A stretch of DNA of 64,000 bases from contig NZ_CAHJXO010000001.1 in NCBI RefSeq assembly GCF_903645305.1, forward strand, positions 930,001-994,000, read 5' to 3'. The first letter of the stretch is position 1. Each line of letters opens with the position of its first letter. Below are positions 1-10,005 of the stretch, piece by piece. This stretch comes from Corynebacterium sp. Marseille-P4321 (lineage in GTDB: Bacteria > Actinomycetota > Actinomycetes > Mycobacteriales > Mycobacteriaceae). Position numbers and translations under genes: made by a program. The notes under the pieces are model-generated. The model was not told where the DNA came from. It was given only the letters and a program-made list of their open reading frames with translations, and searched no databases.

Positions 1-98
1 GCGGTTCGCGGCAGTTGGGGCGCGCGGCACAGGAGTATTCGTCTCCGGTCGCGGACTTGAACACGAAGCGCGGACTGAAATAACTAAGGAGATTCCTC

Positions 99-368
99 AT
101 GGCTCTGACCACTGAGAAGAAGGCTGAGATCCTCAAGGCCTACGGCCTGCACGAGACCGACACCGGCTCCCCGGAGGCACAGGTTGCGCTGCTCACCGAG
201 CGCATCAACAACCTCACGGAGCACCTGAAGAGCCACCAGCACGACCACCACTCCCGTCGTGGTCTGCTGCTCATGGTTGGTCGCCGCCGCGGCCTGCTGA
301 AGTACCTGCGCGAGAACAACGTGGACCGCTACCGCGACCTCATCGCGCGTCTGGGTCTGCGCCGCTAA
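99..368 (+). CDS. rpsO: 30S ribosomal protein S15
   Basis: S15 binds the central domain of 16S rRNA early in small-subunit assembly and forms a bridge to the 50S subunit. The 89-residue product has the family length and its hallmarks: the [15 protein letters not shown] stretch near residues 22-36, the [18 protein letters not shown] block around 50-67, and a C-terminal RLGLRR. An AAGGAG-like ribosome site lies about ten bases before the ATG. The gene is followed by a strong terminator and then pnp, the usual rpsO-pnp arrangement. Bases 1-98 hold only its leader; I see no complete gene there. Confidence 0.98.
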   Translation: MALTTEKKAEILKAYGLHETDTGSPEAQVALLTERINNLTEHLKSHQHDHHSRRGLLLMVGRRRGLLKYLRENNVDRYRDLIARLGLRR

Positions 369-401
369 GCGGGAGCTCGTCGATAAGCTAAGCGCAAAAA
401 T

Positions 402-432
402 AACGCCTCACCTGCATGGTGGGGCGTTTTTT
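402..432 (+). terminator. Rho-independent terminator of rpsO
   Basis: Bases 402-412 and 418-428 form an 11-bp stem (AACGCCTCACC with GGTGGGGCGTT, one G-T pair) and run into TTTTT. It ends the rpsO transcript and may attenuate read-through into pnp. It also contains the upstream ATG at 416, which makes that ATG unlikely as the pnp start. A copy of the dispersed GTCGATAAGC motif lies just upstream at 379-388. Confidence 0.85.
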
Positions 433-505
433 GCTATCATCGTTGCCCGTTCGAAGAATTACGACAATGGCGGCAACGACGACCGCCGAAGGAGAAGGAT
501 TTTCT

Positions 506-2797
506 TTGTCCACGTTTAACCCCAAAAACTCGTACGAGGTAGTTGTCGACGAAGATTTCGGAATCACCGAGGCAGTAGCCACCCTGGATAACGGCGATTT
601 CGGCGAGCGCACCATCCGCTTTGAAACCGGGCAGCTCGCGCGCCAGGCCGACGGGTCCGTGACCACCTACCTCGACGACGACACGATGCTTCTGGCCACC
701 ACCACCGCATCGAACCAGCCGCGCGAGGGCTTCGACTTCTTCCCGCTGACGGTTGATGTGGAAGAGCGCATGTACGCCGCTGGCAAGATCCCGGGCTCGT
801 TCTTCCGCCGCGAAGGCCGCCCGTCCACGCAGGCAATCCTGGCGTGCCGCCTGATCGACCGCCCGCTGCGCCCCACCTTCGTCAAGGGCCTGCGCAACGA
901 GGTCCAGGTTGTGATCACCGTGATGTCGCAGCACCCGGAGGAGTACTACGACGTCGTGGCAATCAACGGCGCTTCCGCCGCGACCCAGCTGTCCGGCCTG
1001 CCGGTCTCCGGCCCAGTGGGTGGCGTGCGCATGGCGCTCATCGCCGACGACAAGCACCCGGAGGGCCAGTGGGTCGCCTTCCCGAACCACGAGGAGCACG
1101 AGCGCTGCCTGTTCGAGATGGTCGTCGCTGGCCGCATGGTGGAGCGCAAGCGCGGCAAGAAGACCGTGGAAGACGTTGCCATCATGATGGTGGAGGCGGG
1201 CGCCGGTGTGAACGTCGTTGAGCAGGTCAAGGCGGGTCGCCCGGCGCCGACGGAGAAGACCGTCGCGGAGGGCCTGGAGGCTGCGAAGCCGTTCATCGAG
1301 ACGCTGTGCCGCGCCCAGCGCGCGCTCGCAGACCAGGTGTCGAAGGAGGCAAAGGAGTTCCCGCTCTTTCCGCCGTACTCCGACAAGGTCTTCGACGCGG
1401 TGGAGAAGAAGGCCGCGAAGAAGCTGTCCAAGCTGATGACCATCGCCGGCAAGGCCGAGCGCGAGGACGCCACGAACGACTTCATGGAAGAGGTCGAAGA
1501 GGACCTGCTGGACAAGTTCGACATTGACGACGATGACCGTGAGGAGCTCGCCGCCGCGTCGAAGGAAATCCGCGCCGCCTACAACGCGGTGCAGAAGCAG
1601 ATCGTGCGCGAGAAGATTCTGAAGGACGGCTTCCGTATCGACGGCCGCGGCGTGACCGACATCCGCGACCTGGAGGTCGAGGTTGAGCTCATCCCGCGCG
1701 CGCACGGCTCTGCGCTGTTCGAGCGTGGCGAGACCCAGATCCTGGGCGTGACCACCCTCGACATGCTGAAGATGGAGCAGCACCTCGATTCGCTGCACCC
1801 TGAGGAGTCGAAGCGCTACATCCACCACTACAACTTCCCGCCGTACTCCACGGGTGAGACGGGCCGCGTGGGTTCGCCGAAGCGCCGCGAGATCGGCCAC
1901 GGCGCGCTGGCCGAGCGCGCGCTCGTGCCGGTGATCCCGTCGCGCGAAGAGTTCCCGTACACCATCCGCCAGGTCTCCGAGGCGCTGGGCTCGAACGGCT
2001 CGACCTCCATGGGTTCCGTGTGCGCGTCGACGTTGTCGCTGTACAACGCGGGTGTGCCGCTGGCTGCCCCGGTGGCGGGCATCGCGATGGGCCTGGTGTC
2101 CGGCGAGGTGGACGGCGAGACCGAGTACGTCGCGCTCACCGACATCCTGGGCGCGGAGGACGCGTTCGGCGACATGGACTTCAAGGTCGCCGGCACGCCC
2201 GAGTTCATCACGGCGCTGCAGCTGGACACGAAGCTCGACGGCATCCCGTCCGACGTGCTGGCCGGCGCGCTCGAGCAGGCGCGCGACGCACGCGCCACCA
2301 TCCTGGAGACGATGGCCGAGGTCATCGAGGGCCCGGACGAGATGAGCCCGCTGGCCCCGAAGATCACCACCGTCAAGGTGCCCGTGTCCAAGATCGGCGA
2401 GGTCATCGGCCCGAAGGGCAAGACCATCAACCAGATCACCGAGGACACCGGCGCCGAGGTTTCCATTGAGGACGACGGCACCGTGTTCGTCTCCGCCGCC
2501 AGCGGCGAAGCAGCGGACGCCGCGATTGAGAAGATCAACGCGATCGCGAACCCGCAGCTGCCGAAGGTGGGCGAGCGCTACCTGGGCACCGTGGTAAAGA
2601 CCGTGGCGTTCGGCGCGTTCGTGTCCATCCTGCCGGGCACCGACGGCCTGATCCACATCTCCAACCTGGGCGGCAACACCCGCGTGGAGAACGTCGAGGA
2701 CGTGATCAACGTTGGCGACAAGGTTGAGGTGGAAATCCGCGACATTGACAACCGCGGCAAGATCTCGCTTGTCCCGGTCGAAGAGGATGACGCGTAA
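506..2797 (+). CDS. pnp: Polyribonucleotide nucleotidyltransferase (PNPase)
   Basis: PNPase degrades RNA phosphorolytically from the 3' end; actinobacterial members are also called guanosine pentaphosphate synthetase. I choose the TTG at 506 because GGAGAAGG lies seven bases upstream, whereas the in-frame ATG at 416 lies inside the rpsO terminator. The product is about 763 residues, the usual family length. Two RNase PH-like cores flank an alpha-helical linker, and the second core carries the acidic [13 protein letters not shown] segment. A KH domain follows with its GxxG loop (IGPKGKT, near residue 633), then an S1 domain from about 688 ([17 protein letters not shown]). It sits in the conserved rpsO-pnp unit. 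Confidence 0.97.
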   Translation: MSTFNPKNSYEVVVDEDFGITEAVATLDNGDFGERTIRFETGQLARQADGSVTTYLDDDTMLLATTTASNQPREGFDFFPLTVDVEERMYAAGKIPGSFFRREGRPSTQAILACRLIDRPLRPTFVKGLRNEVQVVITVMSQHPEEYYDVVAINGASAATQLSGLPVSGPVGGVRMALIADDKHPEGQWVAFPNHEEHERCLFEMVVAGRMVERKRGKKTVEDVAIMMVEAGAGVNVVEQVKAGRPAPTEKTVAEGLEAAKPFIETLCRAQRALADQVSKEAKEFPLFPPYSDKVFDAVEKKAAKKLSKLMTIAGKAEREDATNDFMEEVEEDLLDKFDIDDDDREELAAASKEIRAAYNAVQKQIVREKILKDGFRIDGRGVTDIRDLEVEVELIPRAHGSALFERGETQILGVTTLDMLKMEQHLDSLHPEESKRYIHHYNFPPYSTGETGRVGSPKRREIGHGALAERALVPVIPSREEFPYTIRQVSEALGSNGSTSMGSVCASTLSLYNAGVPLAAPVAGIAMGLVSGEVDGETEYVALTDILGAEDAFGDMDFKVAGTPEFITALQLDTKLDGIPSDVLAGALEQARDARATILETMAEVIEGPDEMSPLAPKITTVKVPVSKIGEVIGPKGKTINQITEDTGAEVSIEDDGTVFVSAASGEAADAAIEKINAIANPQLPKVGERYLGTVVKTVAFGAFVSILPGTDGLIHISNLGGNTRVENVEDVINVGDKVEVEIRDIDNRGKISLVPVEEDDA

Positions 2798-2817
2798 GCA
2801 CTTCGCTTATCGACGTT

Positions 2818-2864
2818 AACGCCCCCGCTTTGGCCTGCCACACCGGTTAATGCGGGGGCGTTTG
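2818..2864 (+). terminator. Terminator of pnp
   Basis: AACGCCCCCGC at 2818-2828 pairs perfectly with GCGGGGGCGTT at 2852-2862; the loop is about 23 bases. It follows the pnp stop by twenty bases. An exact copy of GCTTATCGAC (2805-2814) lies between stop codon and stem. The converging minus-strand gene ends inside the stem at 2847, so the structure may serve both strands. Confidence 0.75.
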
Positions 2865-3101
2865 CTCGTCGTCAAGCAATTGCTCTTCATTGCTGTCACC
2901 GTGCCCCATGAGTTCGTCTCTTCGGTGCCAGGCGTAGAGACCGGCACCCGGCGAAAGGCCAATCAGCAGGCCCCACCGCCCCTTCGACTGCTCGTCGAGC
3001 TCGGAGTCCCGGATCGAACGCAACGTGGAGTACAGCGCCACCCCGCCGAGCACGATCATGATGACAAGGAAGGCGATACCTGCCCAGCCCGCTGCCGTCA
3101 T
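2847..3101 (-). CDS. Small membrane protein of unknown function
   Basis: An 84-residue protein with a hydrophobic N-terminal segment (about residues 6-26, GIAFLVIMIVLGGVALY) and a weaker second hydrophobic stretch near 43-57 (LLIGLSPGAGLYAW). The tail is acidic and polar (SNEEQLLDDEQTPPH). I recognise no domain. It follows the two lipoprotein genes on the same strand with a 19-base gap and probably belongs to that transcript. Its last codons overlap the pnp terminator. The coding call rests on length, typical codon use and position. Confidence 0.6.
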   Translation of the reverse strand: MTAAGWAGIAFLVIMIVLGGVALYSTLRSIRDSELDEQSKGRWGLLIGLSPGAGLYAWHRRDELMGHGDSNEEQLLDDEQTPPH

Positions 3102-3120
3102 AAGCTTTCCCTCCTTCTCG

Positions 3121-3792
3121 CTACTGCTGGATGTCCACCACCAGGCGAATCGGGTTCTGCAACGCGTAGACGTTATACGGGCGCTGCGTATCCAGGCCGA
3201 TGATGTACTGCGTGTCCGCCTCGAACACCCCGCCGTGCGTGATGCCCTTGACGTTGCCCGCGCCGATATCCATCGGGCCCGCCTTGATCAAGTCCTCCCG
3301 CGCGGGCATCGACCCCATCGGGGTGCCCTGGATCATCAGCTCCAGGTACGCGTTGCCTGCCACATCCATGGGCAGGCCGGAGGCTTGCTGCAGCGGCTCG
3401 GGCGTATAGCCGGTGATGAAGCCGGGGGAGCCGGTGCCAGTGAACTCGAACACCACCCGGTCGTAGCCGTCGTGGCTGCCCGCTCGCACGTCGGCGATCG
3501 TCAGATCGGTACCCTGCGCCTGGGGCACGCGACGGTCTTCGATGGTGTAGTTTGCTCCGCCTGCTTGCCCACCTGTCTGCCCTTCTGCCTGTCCGGCAGC
3601 CGGGGCGACCGGGGAGGCCTCCTTGGTCACGGTTTCGGTTTCCGTCTCCGGCTTCGCTGTGGTGGTGGACACCGACACCGGTGCAGATGTTTCCGCCTCC
3701 GGCAGCTCGTCCTGCTGTGCTGGCGAGCAGGCGCTCGCGCCAAGCGCGACGGCGATTACCGGGGCGATTGCGTACAGGCTCTTTCGTCTCAT
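3121..3792 (-). CDS. AMIN-like domain lipoprotein (paralogue 1)
   Basis: A 223-residue predicted exported lipoprotein. The start MRRKSLYAIAPVIAVALG is a signal peptide ending in a lipobox-like ASAC (Cys 22). A Thr/Glu/Pro-rich linker follows, then a globular domain from about residue 85 with YDRVVFEF and the ending VYALQNPIRLVVDIQQ, which resembles the AMIN-like domain of actinobacterial surface proteins. The next gene (3856-4530) shares this architecture and the ending YxxGLDxxRPYxxxxLxxPxRLVxDxQQ, so the two arose by tandem duplication. No Shine-Dalgarno is seen; TACCCT lies seven bases before the ATG, suggesting a leaderless transcript. Exact function unknown. Confidence 0.75.
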   Translation of the reverse strand: MRRKSLYAIAPVIAVALGASACSPAQQDELPEAETSAPVSVSTTTAKPETETETVTKEASPVAPAAGQAEGQTGGQAGGANYTIEDRRVPQAQGTDLTIADVRAGSHDGYDRVVFEFTGTGSPGFITGYTPEPLQQASGLPMDVAGNAYLELMIQGTPMGSMPAREDLIKAGPMDIGAGNVKGITHGGVFEADTQYIIGLDTQRPYNVYALQNPIRLVVDIQQ

Positions 3793-3855
3793 GTCCTCAA
3801 GGGTAGTGGCCTCGGCTGTCGGAGGGGCTCCGTTGCCAGGGGCTCATTCGCCGGC

Positions 3856-4530
3856 CTACTGCTGAAAGTCGATGACCAGGCGAGTCGGGTCGGCGAGTAC
3901 GAACGCGCGGTACGGGCGCTCGCGGTCCAGCCCGATGAAGTACTCCGTCGCACCACCCAACGCGGCGTGCGAGCTGGGGTGATAGATGTCCGCAACGTTA
4001 CCCGCGGCCTGCTCCAGCGAGTACGCTCGCCCGCTATCGGAATCGGTGCCGCGAATCTCCAGCCGTAGAAACGCGTCGCCGCCGACCGGGGCGGGGGAGT
4101 TCTCGCCGTGGGGCACGGGCGCCGAGACCCAACGCGTGGTGAATCCGGGAGCGGCGGCGCCGTCGTTGAACTCGTAGACCACCCGGTCGAAGCCTTCGTG
4201 GGAGCCGGTGCGGATTTCCATGATGGTCAGCCCGCTGCTCGGACCGTCGATCTCGCGACGCTGCGTCTGGAAGCTGCTGCCTTCAGTGTCCGGGGAGGTC
4301 AGCGGAGCTTCGGCGGCCGGAGTCTTTTCCTGTTCGGGCGAAAGTTCAGCGTTCGTTTTCGTCTCGCTCCCCGGCACAGCCTCCGGCGCAGTCTTCGGTG
4401 TAGGCTTCGGCGCCGAGCTGATGCGCGTGAACTGTTGGGGTGCCGGCTCGGACGTCTCGCTCGGGCTCGAGGTGCACGAGGCGAGCAACAGGGACGGCAG
4501 TAGCACGCAGGCGAGGCGACGGTTGAGCAT
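3856..4530 (-). CDS. AMIN-like domain lipoprotein (paralogue 2)
   Basis: A 224-residue lipoprotein and tandem paralogue of the gene at 3121-3792. The signal peptide MLNRRLACVLLPSLLLASC has a good lipobox (LLASC), followed by a low-complexity Ser/Pro/Glu/Lys linker of roughly 80 residues and the AMIN-like domain (GFDRVVYEF, then FVLADPTRLVIDFQQ at the end). TATGCT lies six bases before the ATG with no ribosome site, so it is likely leaderless. It diverges from dapB. Substrate and partner are not deducible; the family suggests binding at the cell envelope, which is inference. Confidence 0.75.
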   Translation of the reverse strand: MLNRRLACVLLPSLLLASCTSSPSETSEPAPQQFTRISSAPKPTPKTAPEAVPGSETKTNAELSPEQEKTPAAEAPLTSPDTEGSSFQTQRREIDGPSSGLTIMEIRTGSHEGFDRVVYEFNDGAAAPGFTTRWVSAPVPHGENSPAPVGGDAFLRLEIRGTDSDSGRAYSLEQAAGNVADIYHPSSHAALGGATEYFIGLDRERPYRAFVLADPTRLVIDFQQ

Positions 4531-4564
4531 TCCTCAAGCATAACCGCGTCGGCGCGGGCGCTAG

Positions 4565-5340
<776 letters not shown>

Positions 5341-5341
<1 letters not shown>

Positions 5342-5982
5342 TGCTGGACGTAACTCTCGTTGCCGCCACGCAGTTCCACGGCCCCGCAGCCGATACGGTG
5401 GCCACGGACGCGGAGGCGGCGGTGGAGTACGCCGCCCGTTTGCACGGCAGCTCGCTTCCTCCCGCGGCGTTGTTGCGCCAGCTTATCGACGACTCCGATG
5501 CCGCCGCCCTCGAGCACGCGACCGCAACCATGCATTTGAGCGGCATCTCGCGCGATGCGGCCTACGTGGTCGCCGCGCACACGGGTTTCGCGGTGACCAG
5601 CCGCGACAAGGACGCAACCTTGATCCCGGCCGCGATTGCGGAGGACGAAGAGCTGTCGCGCATCTTTACCTCCGCGGTAGAGGAAGCGGCGTTTGTCCGC
5701 GACGAGCTCGTGCACGCACTCGAGGAAGCGATGGCGGACGAGCCGAACGCGCTGGCGCGTCGCAAAGCTGCCCGTCAAGCGGCCGACGCTGTGCTGCCGG
5801 CAGCCCGCGAGACGGAGCTCGTGGTCACCGGAAACTACCGGGCGTGGCGCGAGTTCATCGCGGCGCACACCGGCGAGTTCGAGCACCCGGAGATCAACGC
5901 GCTCGCGCGGGCGTGCCTGCAGGTGTTGAAGGTCCAGGCGCCGTTGCTGGTGGAGGATTTGGGCGACGGGGCCCGTCGATAA
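5341..5982 (+). CDS. thyX: ThyX-family protein lacking the catalytic motif
   Basis: The gene sits where corynebacteria normally carry thyX (flavin-dependent thymidylate synthase), between dapB and dapA. The 213-residue protein still aligns through LEHATATMHLSGISR (57-70) and RKAARQAADAVLP...VVTGNYRAWREFI. However, the signature RHRxxSxxxxSxRY that should follow at about residues 76-92 is replaced by VVAAHTGFAVTSRDKDA. The later segment expected to resemble MRASEHADVEI reads AAHTGEFEHPEI, so a conserved Arg is lost too. The frame is intact and GC-rich, so this is not a fresh frameshift. I infer it no longer makes dTMP; it may have a binding or structural role, or be decaying. A GTCGATAAGC copy overlaps the stop. 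Confidence 0.85.
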
Positions 5983-5994
5983 GCAATTGCGATT

Positions 5995-6019
5995 GCGTAC
6001 CGGGTATCCTTTGGCCACA
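5995..6019 (+). promoter_or_regulatory. Predicted leaderless promoter of dapA
   Basis: TATCCT at 6005-6010 lies eight bases before the dapA ATG (6019) and no Shine-Dalgarno is present, so transcription probably starts at or next to the start codon. This would give dapA its own promoter inside the dap cluster. The start site is inferred from spacing only. Confidence 0.5.
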
Positions 6020-6927
6020 TGGGCACATCTATGAAAGCTGATCGGGGTGCTGAACACTTCGGCACCGTCTGCGTCGCCATGGTCACGCCGTTTGATTCCA
6101 ACGGTGAACTCGATCTCGGCGCAGGACGCGAATTAGCCGCCCACCTTGTTGATCAAGGAATCGATTCACTGGTCCTCGCAGGCACCACGGGCGAATCGCC
6201 CACCACCTCACCAGAGGAGAAGATTGCGCTCCTGAAGGCGGTGCGCGAAGAAGTGGGCGACCGCGCCAAGCTGGTCGCCGGGGCGGGCTCGAACGACACT
6301 CGCCACGCGGTGGAAATGGCCGTCGCGGCCGAAGAAGCTGGCGCCGATAGCCTGTTGGTGGTCACGCCGTACTACTCGAAGCCCAGCCAAACGGGCGTGT
6401 ACGCGCACTTCAAGGCCGTCGCAGACGCGACGAGCCTGCCGATCTGCCTGTACGACATCCCGGGCCGCTCCGGCATCCCAATCACTGGTGAAACCATCGC
6501 CGAGCTGGCGAAGCTGGACAACATCCAGGCGATGAAGGACGCCAAGGGCAACTTCCTGGAGGCCTCGAGCTTGATCCAGGAGACGGGCCTGGCGTGGTAC
6601 TCGGGCGACGACCCGCTGAATCTGCCGTGGCTGACCTTCGGCGCAACCGGCGTGATCTCTGTAGTGGGCCACGCCGCCCCGCGGCGCTTGCGTGAACTAG
6701 TGGAAGCATTCGAGGCTGGCGACCTCACCCGGGCACGGGAAATCAACGCCAACGTCATCAACGTGCTCGCACGGCAACAGGCCGTGCTGGGCGGTGCGAC
6801 ATTTGCAAAGGCGGCCCTGCACCTGCAGGGCCTCGACGTCGGAAACCCGCGCCTGCCGGTGGTTGGAGCCACCGATGAGCAGCTCGCGGCGCTTCGCGAA
6901 GATATGGAAAAGGCTGGAGTCCTCTAA
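6019..6927 (+). CDS. dapA: 4-hydroxy-tetrahydrodipicolinate synthase
   Basis: DapA condenses pyruvate with aspartate semialdehyde, the first committed step of diaminopimelate/lysine synthesis. The 302-residue protein matches the family length. It shows the [13 protein letters not shown] loop near residue 55, the YDIPGRSG segment carrying the active-site Tyr near 143, and the Schiff-base Lys in QAMKDAKGN near 172. ATG 6019 is chosen because of the leaderless -10 spacing; ATG 6031 is the alternative. RNase J starts two bases after the stop, as in other corynebacteria. Confidence 0.97.
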   Translation: MGTSMKADRGAEHFGTVCVAMVTPFDSNGELDLGAGRELAAHLVDQGIDSLVLAGTTGESPTTSPEEKIALLKAVREEVGDRAKLVAGAGSNDTRHAVEMAVAAEEAGADSLLVVTPYYSKPSQTGVYAHFKAVADATSLPICLYDIPGRSGIPITGETIAELAKLDNIQAMKDAKGNFLEASSLIQETGLAWYSGDDPLNLPWLTFGATGVISVVGHAAPRRLRELVEAFEAGDLTRAREINANVINVLARQQAVLGGATFAKAALHLQGLDVGNPRLPVVGATDEQLAALREDMEKAGVL

Positions 6928-6929
6928 GC

Positions 6930-9020
6930 ATGAACGAACCCCGCAACCGCGCCCGTAAAGTGACGCGCAAGGCAGGACCGCCGGAGCCGGCTGAGCAGCA
7001 GCCGGTGTTCCAGGCGCCGGAACAGACCCCGGATCAGGCGCAGGGCCAAGGCCAAGCGCAGGATCGGGCACCGCAGAACGATTCGAAGCCGGACCGCGAG
7101 TCCGGCCAGGGCAACCAGGGCGGCAATGGCAACGGCGGCGGCAACGGCAACGGCAATGGCGGCAACGGCGGTGGCCGTAACCGTCGTCGTGGCCGCGGCG
7201 GCCGTGGCCGTGGCGGCAATGGCGGCGGCAACAACGACGGCGGCCGCCGCAACCCGATGAAGTCCATGCAGGGCGCGGACCTGACAAAGCGTCTACCCGC
7301 CCCGCCGAAGCCGGCGAAGGACACGCTGCGCATCTACGCGCTGGGCGGTATCTCGGAGATTGGCCGCAACATGACGGTCTTCGAGTACAACGGGCGCCTG
7401 CTGATCGTGGACTGTGGCGTACTGTTCCCGAACTCCGACGAGCCGGGCGTGGATCTGGTGCTGCCGGACTTCGGCCCGATTGAGAACAAGCTGGACAAGG
7501 TCGACGCGCTCGTGGTCACCCACGGCCACGAAGATCACATCGGCGCCATTCCGTGGCTGCTTAAACTGCGCCACGACATTCCGATCTACTCCTCGAAGTT
7601 CACCAACGCGCTCATCGCGGCGAAGACGCACGAGCACCGTCAGCGCCCGAAGCTGAACGAGGTGAACAAAGATTCCGAGGTCACCGTCGGCCCGTTCCGC
7701 CTGCGTTTCTGGCACGTCAACCACTCCATCCCGGAGTGCTTGGGTGTGTCCATCAAGACCGGTGCCGGGCACGTGGTCATGACAGGCGACGTGAAGGTCG
7801 ACCAGACCCCGTACGACGGTAAGCCGACCGACATCCCGGCGCTGGCCCGTCTTGGCGACGAGGGCATCGACCTGTTCATGTGCGATTCCACCAACGCCAC
7901 CATCCCGGGCATCTCCGCGTCCGAGGCGGGTATTGAGGAAACGCTCACCCGACTCGTCGCAAATGCGAAGCAGCGCGTGGTTATCGCGTCGTTCGCCTCC
8001 AACGTCGCGCGCGTGCAGATGGCGATCAACGCCGCGGTGGCGAACCACCGCAAAGTGGCGTTCAACGGCCGCTCCATGCTGCGCAACATGGAGATCGCGG
8101 AGAAGATGAACCTGCTCAAGGCCCCGAAGGGCACGATCATCCCGATCGAGGAGGCCGCGAAGATGGCGCCGCACAAGACGGTGCTCATCACCACGGGTAC
8201 CCAGGGTGAGCCGATGGCTGCGCTGTCTCGCATGTCTCGCCGCGAACACCGCCAGATCACCATCCGCGACAACGACACGATCATCCTGTCTTCCTCGCTC
8301 ATCCCGGGCAATGAGGAAGCGGTATTCGCCGTGATTAACAACCTCGCCCAGATCGGCGCGAACGTGATCACCAACAAGGAGGCGCACGTGCACGCCTCCG
8401 GCCACGGCTACGCCGGCGAGCTGCTCGCGCTGTACAACGCGGCGCGCCCGCGCAACGCGATGCCGGTACACGGCGAGTGGCGCCACATGCGCGCGAACAA
8501 GGAGCTCGCGATCTCCACTGGTGTGAAACCGGACCACACTGCGCTCGCGCAGAACGGCGTGGTGGTTGATATGCACAAGGGCAACATCAAGGTCGTGGGC
8601 CAGTACCAGGTGGGCCAGCTCTACGTCGATGGCACGACGATGGGCGACGTGGACCCGGATGTTCTCGGCGAGCGTTCTTCGCTGGCGTCCGGTGGCGTGG
8701 TGTCCATCACCTGTGTCATCGACGACCGCACGGGCCGCCTGCTGGAGGCGCCGCAGGTGTCCACCACGGGTTACACCGACGACGACCGCGACTTCAACAA
8801 GAAGGTCGTCGAGGGCGTCGAGGCCGTGATGGGCGATCTCGCCGCGGAGGGGGAGAACGACCCGTTCCGCATGGTCCAGCAGATCCGCCGTAAGGTCTCC
8901 CGCGCCATCGAGCAGAATTACAAGCGCCAGCCGGTCATTTTGCCGACTGTGGTGCCGATGTCTTCCGAAAACCACCCGATTGCAGAGGCTGACGTCGAGG
9001 CCGCGCGCGAGTCGCGCTAG
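6930..9020 (+). CDS. rnj: Ribonuclease J with Arg/Gly-rich N-terminal extension
   Basis: RNase J is a metallo-beta-lactamase/beta-CASP nuclease with 5'-exo and endonuclease activity in RNA maturation and decay. The 696-residue protein begins with about 130 disordered residues rich in Gln/Pro, then Gly/Asn, then Arg/Gly (RNRRRGRGGRGRGG). The catalytic core follows, with the zinc motif H198-x-H200-x-D202-H203, a GDVKVD loop, and HASGHGYAGEL in the beta-CASP half. It is translated directly behind dapA. The extension, also known in other actinobacterial RNase J proteins, probably binds RNA or partners (inference). A strong terminator follows. Confidence 0.96.
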   Translation: MNEPRNRARKVTRKAGPPEPAEQQPVFQAPEQTPDQAQGQGQAQDRAPQNDSKPDRESGQGNQGGNGNGGGNGNGNGGNGGGRNRRRGRGGRGRGGNGGGNNDGGRRNPMKSMQGADLTKRLPAPPKPAKDTLRIYALGGISEIGRNMTVFEYNGRLLIVDCGVLFPNSDEPGVDLVLPDFGPIENKLDKVDALVVTHGHEDHIGAIPWLLKLRHDIPIYSSKFTNALIAAKTHEHRQRPKLNEVNKDSEVTVGPFRLRFWHVNHSIPECLGVSIKTGAGHVVMTGDVKVDQTPYDGKPTDIPALARLGDEGIDLFMCDSTNATIPGISASEAGIEETLTRLVANAKQRVVIASFASNVARVQMAINAAVANHRKVAFNGRSMLRNMEIAEKMNLLKAPKGTIIPIEEAAKMAPHKTVLITTGTQGEPMAALSRMSRREHRQITIRDNDTIILSSSLIPGNEEAVFAVINNLAQIGANVITNKEAHVHASGHGYAGELLALYNAARPRNAMPVHGEWRHMRANKELAISTGVKPDHTALAQNGVVVDMHKGNIKVVGQYQVGQLYVDGTTMGDVDPDVLGERSSLASGGVVSITCVIDDRTGRLLEAPQVSTTGYTDDDRDFNKKVVEGVEAVMGDLAAEGENDPFRMVQQIRRKVSRAIEQNYKRQPVILPTVVPMSSENHPIAEADVEAARESR

Positions 9021-9047
9021 GGAGCAATAGCTTTACGACGGCTTCCG

Positions 9048-9083
9048 CGCCGGTGCTGCTGTAACAGCAGCACCGGCGTTTTC
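9048..9083 (+). terminator. Terminator of rnj
   Basis: A perfect 14-bp stem (9048-9061 with 9065-9078) with a TAA loop, followed by TTTTC. It closes the dapB-rnj cluster and lies 12 bases before the next start codon, so the next gene needs a promoter within the hairpin region or read-through. Confidence 0.9.
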
Positions 9084-9095
9084 GATACGTGGGGC

Positions 9096-9527
9096 ATGAA
9101 CACTTCGAGGAAGGCCGCGGCCGTTATCGCCGCCGTCGCTACCCTTGCCCCCGTCACCGCTCCGGCGGCGCTCGCCGGGCCATTCCGCCCGCTTCCGCCC
9201 GGCGCGCGTGTTCCGTACGACCCGGGCTACACCGGTTACTGGGTCGCCCATGACGTGGTGAAGCTGGGGGATAAGAACTACTTCAACCGCAACGTGGAAG
9301 GGGTGCGCGTCGTCGGCAAGTTCTCCGGCAGCGAGATCCTATGCGTGCACAACAAGGGCGGCATGCAGGAATGTTTTGTCGACGGCAAGACGGTGACGGA
9401 CCTGGGTTACGCCAGGTCAGGCCGCGTCCTGACCGTCGATCCGCTGTGGGCAACCTTCGCCCCGGTGATTCGTTTTATCCACCAGGTTTCTACACAGTCG
9501 TTCAATTGGACAGTACTGTCGCCCTAG
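9096..9527 (+). CDS. Small secreted protein, paralogue 1
   Basis: A 143-residue protein with a Sec signal peptide (MNTSRKAAAVIAAVATLAPV then an AxA site, APAALAG). The mature part has LPPGARVPYDPGY, a Val-rich core, and two cysteines in LCVHN and ECFVDGK that could form a disulfide. The next gene encodes a clear paralogue with both cysteines and the VDGKxVTDLG motif conserved. I recognise no characterised family. It begins just after the rnj terminator with only a weak GTGGGG ahead of the ATG. An exported role at the envelope is inferred from the signal peptide. Confidence 0.7.
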   Translation: MNTSRKAAAVIAAVATLAPVTAPAALAGPFRPLPPGARVPYDPGYTGYWVAHDVVKLGDKNYFNRNVEGVRVVGKFSGSEILCVHNKGGMQECFVDGKTVTDLGYARSGRVLTVDPLWATFAPVIRFIHQVSTQSFNWTVLSP

Positions 9528-9541
9528 AAAGGAGAAACACA

Positions 9542-9985
9542 ATGCGTCACACGAAAACCGCCGCGGTGCTTCTCACCGCCGCAATTGCACTTGCGCCAAC
9601 CGCTCACGCTGAACCGGCCACGGACTGGACGGGCGGGCGCCCGCTGCCACCCGGCACCGCGGTTCCGTTCGAGCCGGGCTACGCCTCCGCGTGGAAGATG
9701 TACGACGTCGTCCGTCCCGGCGACCCGAACTTCCGTAACTACGAGAAGCAGGGCATCCGCGTACTGGGCAGGTACGACAGCAACCAGATCATGTGCCTGA
9801 TGAACATGAAGGGTGGGTTGTCGCGCTGCTACGTCGACGGCAAGCCTGTCACCGACCTCGGCTGGGGAACAGGCGGCATGCGCGTGACCACCGATCCTGC
9901 GGTTGCGTTCTTCGCACCTCTTATCCAGGGCTTTTACTCCTTGGAGCGTCGGTTGTCGAACTTGAGTAGCTCGTTCCTGCGCTAG
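9542..9985 (+). CDS. Small secreted protein, paralogue 2
   Basis: A 147-residue protein with signal peptide MRHTKTAAVLLTAAIALAPTAHA. I start at ATG 9542, which has AAAGGAG at 9528-9534, 14 bases after the previous stop; longer in-frame starts lie inside the upstream gene. It shares LPPGxxVPxxPGY, GIRVLGRY, two cysteines (MCLMN, RCYVDGK) and VTDLGW with the upstream gene, so the pair is a tandem duplication read as one operon. Function unknown. Confidence 0.75.
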   Translation: MRHTKTAAVLLTAAIALAPTAHAEPATDWTGGRPLPPGTAVPFEPGYASAWKMYDVVRPGDPNFRNYEKQGIRVLGRYDSNQIMCLMNMKGGLSRCYVDGKPVTDLGWGTGGMRVTTDPAVAFFAPLIQGFYSLERRLSNLSSSFLR

Positions 9986-10005
9986 CAGCGCCTAAGCTGG
10001 AGCGC

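Noticed and set aside
416..505. ATG 416 as the start of pnp
   Set aside because: It lies in the rpsO terminator and lacks a ribosome site; TTG 506 has GGAGAAGG at good spacing.
437..2656. 739-codon open frame on the minus strand opposite pnp
   Set aside because: Arg/Leu/His/Val-rich composition without motifs; it mirrors a certain gene and arises from the high GC content.
3025..4068. 347-codon plus-strand frame across the lipoprotein genes
   Set aside because: Antisense shadow of two genes with clear signal peptides and lipoboxes.
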